From Iamia sp963728655 (GTDB taxonomy: Bacteria > Actinomycetota > Acidimicrobiia > Acidimicrobiales > Iamiaceae): DNA of 64,000 nt. The notes beneath the pieces are model-generated. The model was given only the letters and a program-made list of their open reading frames with translations. It was not told the DNA's origin and ran no database searches. Of the stretch, positions 58,855-64,000 are shown piece by piece. The stretch covers positions 62,001 to 126,000 of the forward strand of contig CAVSLD010000002.1 in NCBI GenBank assembly GCA_963728655.1, given 5' to 3'. The translations under genes were made by a program, and so were the position numbers. Within the stretch, counting starts at the first letter, position 1. Each line of letters begins with the position of its first letter.

Positions 58855-59748
58855 TCAGGCCTCGCCGAAGGGCGGGCGGCCCATCTGCTCGCGCACCGGG
58901 GTGACGGGCGGGTTGGTGAGCGAGCGGCGCTGCCAGCTGGCCCCGTCGACGACGAGGGTGTGGCCGGACACGAAGGCGGCGTAGGGCGACGCCAGCCAGG
59001 TGGCGGCCCACCCGAGCTCGCGGCGCCGTCCGGTGCGGAGCGCGGGCTGGGCCCGCTCCCGGTCGTCGGGCGCGGTGCGGTCGAGGTTGCCCCGGATGTC
59101 GGCGGTCATGTCCTCGTGCGGGAAGAGCCCGGGCACCAGGCCGTTGACCCGGATCCCGTAGGGGGCCCACTCCACCGCCAGGCTCTCGGTCATGTTCTTC
59201 ACGCCGGCCTTGGCCGCCGCGCTGTGGGCGAAGCCGGGCCCACCGGTCCAGGCGTAGCTGGCCCCCACGTTGACGACGGCCGCCGGGGTGCCGGCCGCCA
59301 GGTGGCGACGGCCCACCTCCCGGGTGCAGAGGAAGGTGCCGTTGAGGGTGATGTCGACGACGGTGCGCCACGCGTTGGGCGACAGGTCCTCGGCCGGGGA
59401 GGGGAAGTTGGCCGCAGCGTTGTTCACCAGGACGCCGGGGACCCCGAAGGCGTCGGTGGCGGCGTCGACGGCCGCGGCCACCGCGTCGGCGTCGCGGATG
59501 TCGCAGGCGACGGCGAGGACCCGGGCGCCGACCTCGGCGACGGCCGCCTCTCCCGCCTCCAGGTGCTCCGGCTTCCGGCTGGCGATCACCACGTCGGCAC
59601 CGAGGCGGGCGAACTCCACCGCGATGGCCCGGCCCAGGCCGGTGCCGCCGCCGGTCACCAGCACGCACGTGCGCTCGTAGGTGCCCGCGGGCAGGGCCGA
59701 GGTGCCCTCGGGGGGAGGCTCGGGCAGGCCCGGTGGGGGACCGGCCAC
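58855..59748 (-). CDS. SDR of the 2,4-dienoyl-CoA-reductase type
   Basis: A 297-aa SDR. TGGGTGLGRAIAVEFARLGA binds NADP(H), and NNAAANFPSPAEDLSPNAW is typical of 2,4-dienoyl-CoA reductases. The usual YxxxK is HSAAAKAGVKNMTESLAVEW here, with His where classical SDRs have Tyr; DECR-type enzymes likewise replace that Tyr while keeping the Lys. It probably removes a double bond during unsaturated acyl-CoA oxidation. It lies 1 nt from the stop of an enoyl-CoA hydratase gene on the same strand, a matching pathway step. Confidence 0.85.
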   Translation of the reverse strand: MAGPPPGLPEPPPEGTSALPAGTYERTCVLVTGGGTGLGRAIAVEFARLGADVVIASRKPEHLEAGEAAVAEVGARVLAVACDIRDADAVAAAVDAATDAFGVPGVLVNNAAANFPSPAEDLSPNAWRTVVDITLNGTFLCTREVGRRHLAAGTPAAVVNVGASYAWTGGPGFAHSAAAKAGVKNMTESLAVEWAPYGIRVNGLVPGLFPHEDMTADIRGNLDRTAPDDRERAQPALRTGRRRELGWAATWLASPYAAFVSGHTLVVDGASWQRRSLTNPPVTPVREQMGRPPFGEA

Positions 59749-59749
59749 C

Positions 59750-60532
59750 TCAGCTCCCCGTGTAGCGGGGGGTGCGACCCTCGGCCTCGGCCGCCCGCTT
59801 CTCGGCCAGGTCGTCGGAGCGGTTGACGAAGGTCTGGCCGATGAGCTCCTCGTCCATCGACGAGCGGAGGGTGGGCTCGGACAGGTGGCGGATCACCCGC
59901 CGGGCCACCTTCACCGTGACCGCCGGGGCGGCGGCCACCTTCTCGGCCATCTCCCGGCAGGTCGCGTCGAGCTCGTCGGGCGCCACGACGCGGCTGACGA
60001 CGCCGTGGGCCAGGGCCTCGTCGGCCTCCAGCACCCGGCCGGTCAGGACCATGTCGCTCACCAGGCCGTGGCCGGCCATCTGGTAGAGCCGGCCCATGCC
60101 CCCGGTGTCGGGGATGACGCCGTGGCCCACCTCCGGCAGCAGCATGCGGGTGCCCTCGGCCGCCACCCGGACGTCGCAGACGAGGGCCCGCTGGAACGAC
60201 CCGCCGATCACCCAGCCCTTCAAGGCCACGATGATCGGCGCCTCGATGTCGAGCACCTGGAGGATCCCCCGGTGCCCCCGGCTCATGAGCTCGTGGTGGG
60301 ACACGTCCACCTGGCCGCCGCCGAGGGCCGAGACGTCGCGGCCCGACGACCAGCTGCGCCCCTCGGCCCGCCAGAGGACGGCCCGCACGTCGCGCCGCTC
60401 CCGGAGCTCGCCGAGGATGGCCCAGAGCTCGGCGTCCATGGCGTCGTCGAAGGCGTTGTGCTTGGCCGGGTTGTCGTTGGTGATGGTGGCGATGGCCCCG
60501 TCGACCTCGAGGCGGACCCGGGCGTCGCTCAT
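59750..60532 (-). CDS. Enoyl-CoA hydratase/isomerase (crotonase family)
   Basis: A 260-aa crotonase-fold enzyme that hydrates or isomerises an enoyl-CoA. ATITNDNPAKHNAFDDAMDA and RSWSSGRDVSALGGG form the CoA and oxyanion region; GWVIGGSFQRALVCDVRVAA supplies the second oxyanion residue, and ARMLLPEVGHGVIPDTGGMG-like sequence follows, with LTGRVLEADEALAHGVVSRV. The start ATG (MSDARVRLEVDG) follows the family pattern. It forms a pair with the DECR-like SDR and is divergent from a TauD-like gene. Confidence 0.9.
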   Translation of the reverse strand: MSDARVRLEVDGAIATITNDNPAKHNAFDDAMDAELWAILGELRERRDVRAVLWRAEGRSWSSGRDVSALGGGQVDVSHHELMSRGHRGILQVLDIEAPIIVALKGWVIGGSFQRALVCDVRVAAEGTRMLLPEVGHGVIPDTGGMGRLYQMAGHGLVSDMVLTGRVLEADEALAHGVVSRVVAPDELDATCREMAEKVAAAPAVTVKVARRVIRHLSEPTLRSSMDEELIGQTFVNRSDDLAEKRAAEAEGRTPRYTGS

Positions 60533-60681
60533 CGGACGGGGCGGCCGGGGCGGGGGAGCACGGCGCCGATCCTGGCACAGCCCCGACGTCCCGGTCCGGG
60601 GACGGGGCGCGCGCTCCCGGGTCGACGAGCACGGCGCGTGGCACCATGGCCGACGGCGGCGACCGGACCGGAGGCACACCC

Positions 60682-61512
60682 ATGAGCACCCTCACCGCAC
60701 TGCAGGTGGACCCCGTCACCGGCACCCTCGGGGCCGAGGTCTCCGGGCTCGACATCGCCCACGTCGACGACGCCACCGTGGCCGAGCTGCGCGCCCTCTG
60801 GATGGAGCACAAGGTGCTGGTGCTGCGCGACCAGCACGTGTCGATCGACGAGCACGTCGCCTTCGGCCGGCGCTTCGGCGACCTCGAGGTGCACCCCTTC
60901 ACCGAGGGCATCGAGGGCCACCCCGAGATCGTCCTGCTGGAGGCCGGCGGCGACACGGGCAAGACCTTCGTGGCCGCCGGGTGGCACTCCGACGTCACCT
61001 GGCGGGCCGAGCCGTCGATGGGCTCGATCCTCCGGGGCCGCGACGTCCCGGCGGTGGGCGGCGACACCTGCTTCGCCGATGCCACCGCGGCCTACGAGCG
61101 CCTGTCCGACGCCTGGAAGGAGCGCGTCGAGGGCCTCACCGCGACCCACGACTACACCCGCGTCTTCGGCGCCCGGGTGAAGCCCGAGGAGCGGGAGCGC
61201 ATGCGCGAGGAGTACCCGCCCCAGCACCACCCGGTGATCCGCACCCACCCCGAGACGGGGGCGCGGGGCATCTACACCAACATCGGCTTCACCGCCCACG
61301 TCGACGACGTCGAGCCGGAGGAGAGCGACGCGATCCTGCGCCACCTGGAACGGGCGATCATGGACCCGAGCGTCCAGATGCGGGTGCGGTGGCGGCCCGA
61401 CACCTTCGTCATGTGGGACAACCGGGCCGTGCAGCACGCCGCCACCACCGACTTCCTCCCCGCCTACCGGCGGATGGAGCGAGTCACCATCGTCGGCGAC
61501 CGCCCGGTCTGA
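60682..61512 (+). CDS. TauD/TfdA-family Fe(II)/2-oxoglutarate dioxygenase
   Basis: A 276-aa dioxygenase hydroxylating an unknown substrate with 2-oxoglutarate. The iron facial triad is visible as HxD in AGWHSDVTW (about residue 103) and a distal His in AVQHAATTDFLPAY; Arg in RRMERVTIVG binds oxoglutarate. GGFGRRFGDLEVHP-type sequence in the N-terminal half is typical. ATG 60682 has GGAGG 7 nt upstream; an ATG at 60646 would add 12 residues. The next gene starts 5 nt after its stop. Confidence 0.88.
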   Translation: MSTLTALQVDPVTGTLGAEVSGLDIAHVDDATVAELRALWMEHKVLVLRDQHVSIDEHVAFGRRFGDLEVHPFTEGIEGHPEIVLLEAGGDTGKTFVAAGWHSDVTWRAEPSMGSILRGRDVPAVGGDTCFADATAAYERLSDAWKERVEGLTATHDYTRVFGARVKPEERERMREEYPPQHHPVIRTHPETGARGIYTNIGFTAHVDDVEPEESDAILRHLERAIMDPSVQMRVRWRPDTFVMWDNRAVQHAATTDFLPAYRRMERVTIVGDRPV

Positions 61513-61517
61513 CCCGG

Positions 61518-62432
61518 GTGCTCGATGCGGGCGCCACCGTCCTGGTGGTGGGGTCGGTGAACCGCGACCTGGTGGCCACGGTCGACCACCTGCCGACGGC
61601 GGGGGAGACCGTCGGCGGGGGCGCGCTGGCCGAGGGCCTGGGCGGCAAGGGGGCCAACCAGGCCGCGGCCGCGGCCCGGGCCGGTGCCCGCGTCGACCTG
61701 CTGGCCACCGTCGGCGACGACGCCGCCGGGCCCGTCCTGCGCGACGCGCTCGCGGCCCTGGGGGTGGGCACCGACCTGGTCGCCACCGCCCCGGGGCCCA
61801 GCGGCACCGCCCTGGTCACCGTCGATGCCGCGGGTGAGAACCAGATCGTCGTGGTCCCCGGGGCCAACACCGCCACCACGCCCGAGCGGGTCGACGCGGT
61901 GGCACCCCACCTGGGCCCGTCCGCGGTGGTGGTCGTCCAGGGCGAGGTCCCCCTGGCCACGATGGTCACCACCGTCGGGGCGGGTCGGGCCGCCGGGGCG
62001 GTGGTCGTGGTCAACCTGGCCCCCTTCGTCGCCCTGCCCCCGGGACTGCTCACCGGGTGCGTGCTGGTCGTCAACGAGGTCGAGGCGGGCCAGCTGCTGC
62101 GGGCCGACCCGCCCCCCACGCCCGAGGCGGCGCGGGCCGTCGCCGCCGCGCTGGTGGCCGGGGGCCCGGCGGCGGTCGTCGTCTCCCTCGGGTCGGCCGG
62201 TGCGGTGTGGGCCGCCGACGGGGACGGGGGCCATGTGCCGTGCCCGCCCGTCGGCGCGGTGGTCGACAGCACCGGTGCCGGCGACGCCCTGGTCGGGGTG
62301 CTGGCCGCGGCCCTCGCTGCTGGGCGGGCGTGGCCCGGCGCGGTGGCCGCGGCCGTCGCCGCCGCGACCGCGAGCGTGGCCCACCCCGGGGCGGCGAGCG
62401 GCTACCCGTCGTTCTCCCTCGGCCCCGCCTGA
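61518..62432 (+). CDS. PfkB-family (ribokinase-like) carbohydrate kinase
   Basis: A 304-aa sugar or nucleoside kinase. VVGSVNRDLVATVDHLPTAG and GGKGANQAAAAARAGARVDL are the ribokinase N-terminal signature; VDSTGAGDALVGVLAAALAA is PfkB signature 2 with the catalytic Asp. The substrate is likely ribose or a similar sugar, judged by the GGKGANQA motif. The GTG start, only 5 nt after the TauD-like stop, suggests an operon, although the two functions have no obvious connection. Confidence 0.88.
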   Translation: MLDAGATVLVVGSVNRDLVATVDHLPTAGETVGGGALAEGLGGKGANQAAAAARAGARVDLLATVGDDAAGPVLRDALAALGVGTDLVATAPGPSGTALVTVDAAGENQIVVVPGANTATTPERVDAVAPHLGPSAVVVVQGEVPLATMVTTVGAGRAAGAVVVVNLAPFVALPPGLLTGCVLVVNEVEAGQLLRADPPPTPEAARAVAAALVAGGPAAVVVSLGSAGAVWAADGDGGHVPCPPVGAVVDSTGAGDALVGVLAAALAAGRAWPGAVAAAVAAATASVAHPGAASGYPSFSLGPA

Positions 62433-62543
62433 GCGTCGGTGGGGGAGGGGCCACCGCCGTCGCGCCGCCCGACGACCGGGTCGCGTCGGTACGGTCGACG
62501 CCGCGGGTCCGCCGACGGGGCGGACCGACGACAGGAGGTCTGC

Positions 62544-63257
62544 GTGCGAGGTCGGGTGCTGGTGGTGCTGGTGGCGCTGGTCGCGCTGGTGGGCGGGGCG
62601 TGTGGCGACGACGGCGGCGGGAGCGCGGTGGCCGACGCCCGGCCCGTGCTCGACGCCGGCCTGGTCGACCAGGCCGGCCTCGAGCAGGACACCGGGCTCA
62701 CCTGGGAGGAGGCCGACGACTCCGACGCCGCCGACGACACCGGTGACGACGCCGACCTGCCGGCGTGCGAGCAGCTGACCACCGTCGGGGCGGGCGCGCT
62801 GGAGGACGTGGTGGCCGAGGAGGGGTCGGCCACCTTCGCCGGTGACCTGCCCGGCGGCCCGACGGTGACGAGCGCGATCGTCCGCAGCTCGGTCATGGTC
62901 TACGACGACGACACCACCGCCGGCGAGGCCCTGGAGGAGATCGACCCCGACCTCGTCGTCGCCTGCATCACCCCCTCGGTCACGGCCGACGCGGTCGGTG
63001 ACATCGAGGTGGACGAGGGCCCGGCGCCCGGGTCCGGCGACCAGGCCGTGGCCCTCACCTCCGTGCTCGACGACTTCGTGTTCTTCGGAGGGAACGACAA
63101 CTCCCACCGCCTCGACCTGGTCGCGGCCCGCAGCGGCTCTGCCGTGGTGGTGGTGGAGCTGGTCGCCAGCAGCCAGTCCTTCGACGGCGTGGAGGTCGCC
63201 AGCGTGGCCGAGGCGGTCCTCGCCGGGCGGGTCACGGCGATGGAGGACGCGCAGTAG
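62544..63257 (+). CDS. Secreted lipoprotein, paralogue of the one at 37.6 kb
   Basis: A 237-aa lipoprotein of unknown function. VRGRVLVVLVALVALVGGAC gives a signal peptide with the lipidated Cys near residue 20, then an Asp-rich linker (EEADDSDAADDTGDDADLP). The order Cys-containing strand, Tyr/Asp loop, VVACITPSVTADAV, GDQAVALTSVLDDF parallels the 295-aa lipoprotein at 37.6 kb, indicating a small paralogous family. AGGAGG lies just before the GTG start. It stands alone. Confidence 0.75.
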   Translation: MRGRVLVVLVALVALVGGACGDDGGGSAVADARPVLDAGLVDQAGLEQDTGLTWEEADDSDAADDTGDDADLPACEQLTTVGAGALEDVVAEEGSATFAGDLPGGPTVTSAIVRSSVMVYDDDTTAGEALEEIDPDLVVACITPSVTADAVGDIEVDEGPAPGSGDQAVALTSVLDDFVFFGGNDNSHRLDLVAARSGSAVVVVELVASSQSFDGVEVASVAEAVLAGRVTAMEDAQ

Positions 63258-63354
63258 GCGGGGTGGCGCGGACCGGCGTAGGATGCTGCACGCAGCGTGC
63301 GAGAACATCGACCGCGCGTCCGACCACACCACGACGACGGAGCCTGCGAGCGCC

Positions 63355-64000
63355 ATGACGACCACCGACGACCCCCGCCCGGCGGCGCCGAGCGAGCCGC
63401 TCGACGAGGAGGCCCTGCGGGTCAAGTACCGGGCCGAGCGGGACAAGCGCCTCCGCCCCGACGGCAACGACCAGTACCTCGAGGTCACCGGCGTGTTCGC
63501 CGAGTACGCCGAGGACCCCTACGTCGAGCCCGAGCCCCGCGAGCCCCTCCACGACGAGGTCACCGTCGCCTTCATCGGCGGCGGCTTCGCCGGGTTGGTC
63601 ACCGGGGCCCGCCTCAAGCAGGCCGGCATCGACGACGTCCGCATCATCGAGAAGGGCGGCGACGTCGGCGGCACCTGGTACTGGAACCGCTACCCGGGCG
63701 CCCAGTGCGACACCGCGGCGTTCATCTACCTCCCCCTGCTGGAGGAGACCGGGCACATGCCGACCGAGAAGTACACCCACGCGCCCGAGATCCTCGACCA
63801 CTGCCGGCGGATCGCCACCCACTTCGACCTGTACGACGGGCGCCTGTCTCTCCACCGAGGTCACCGACGTCACCTGGGAGGAGGAGACCTCCCGGTGGGT
63901 GATCCGCACCAACCGGGGCGACGAGATGCGGGCCCGGTTCGTGGCCATCGGCACCGGCCCGCTGCACAAGCCCAAGCTCCCCGGCATCCCCGGCATCGAG
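63355..64000 (+). pseudogene. Baeyer-Villiger monooxygenase, 5' part, one surplus base near 63838; runs off the window
   Basis: FAD-dependent monooxygenase of the cyclohexanone/phenylacetone type. FIGGGFAGLVTGARLKQAGI (FAD site), GDVGGTWYWNRYPGAQCD and LPLLEETGHMPTEKYTHAPE are clear. After HFDLYDG the frame fails; dropping one base at 63838-63841 gives DGACLSTEVTDVTWEEETSR and then FVAIGTGPLHKPKLPGIPGI to the window end. Only about 215 of roughly 600 residues are in the window. It differs from the HAPMO-like enzyme at 21.8 kb, having the shorter N-terminal extension of cyclic-ketone enzymes. Confidence 0.87.

Noticed and set aside
1..64000. tRNA, rRNA, CRISPR arrays, prophage, integrative element, riboswitch
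   Set aside because: No cloverleaf-like or rRNA sequence, spaced repeats, integrase, transposase or phage structural gene was seen on either strand.

Overview
The window is very GC-rich chromosomal DNA. It has many GTG starts and one TTG start, dense 1- to 4-base gene overlaps, and a repertoire typical of Actinomycetota: an F420-type nitroreductase homologue, a WS/DGAT wax-ester/triacylglycerol synthase pair, Baeyer-Villiger monooxygenases, a fused FadE34-like acyl-CoA dehydrogenase, a DUF222-HNH protein and several lipoproteins. A class such as Acidimicrobiia is possible but is inference. I see no rRNA, tRNA, CRISPR array, integrase, transposase or phage gene; this is accessory-metabolism chromosome.

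Layout. 0-16 kb is mainly carbohydrate metabolism: a ZIP-type transporter, GH38 alpha-mannosidase, sulfatase, GH3 beta-glucosidase, a cupin, an AraC-type regulator, small sensor proteins (cNMP-binding, ABM-like, CBS pair) around an acyl-CoA synthetase remnant, then divergent otsB and GH65 phosphorylase followed by gpsA. 15.8-19.6 kb is a compact regulatory island: hemerythrin gene, convergent HTH-NB-ARC-TPR regulator, divergent cupredoxin lipoprotein, with matching tandem-repeat promoters. 19.6-31 kb holds oxidative catabolism (SnoaL-like, DUF2236, TetR, BVMO, SDR, Ddn-like, thioesterase), phospholipase-D-like and lipid-kinase genes, an acyl-CoA synthetase and a persulfide dioxygenase-rhodanese fusion. 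31-35 kb is a storage-lipid block (alpha/beta hydrolase, two WS/DGATs) whose promoters carry a DevR/DosR-like palindrome. 35-50 kb mixes an epimerase, PhoX-like and other secreted proteins, a DMFase-like protein, a NarL-type two-component system, a methyltransferase, a broken HNH gene, a phosphotransferase, a membrane protein and a diguanylate cyclase. 50-64 kb holds the fused acyl-CoA dehydrogenase, a molybdopterin oxidoreductase, a ClC channel, GH1, and a catabolic set (AhpD-like, reductase, DECR-like SDR, enoyl-CoA hydratase, TauD-like, PfkB kinase), ending in a truncated BVMO.

Two regulatory patterns stand out. First, three copies of TGTGGG at exact 11-bp spacing lie in front of both the hemerythrin and the cupredoxin lipoprotein genes, with an identical distance to a second conserved block; the gene between them encodes the likely DNA-binding partner. 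Second, GGGCCGAAGGTCCC-like palindromes lie 50-75 bp upstream of the hydrolase and WS/DGAT genes, with a weaker copy before the two-CBS gene, which parallels the mycobacterial dormancy regulon (tgs1, hrp1).

Many genes show TANNNT placed 6-7 nt before the start codon, the signature of leaderless transcripts; this decided several start choices. Four genes (GH65, HNH, fused acyl-CoA dehydrogenase, terminal BVMO) each carry exactly one surplus base that breaks an otherwise intact protein. The uniform direction suggests sequence or assembly error more than gene decay.
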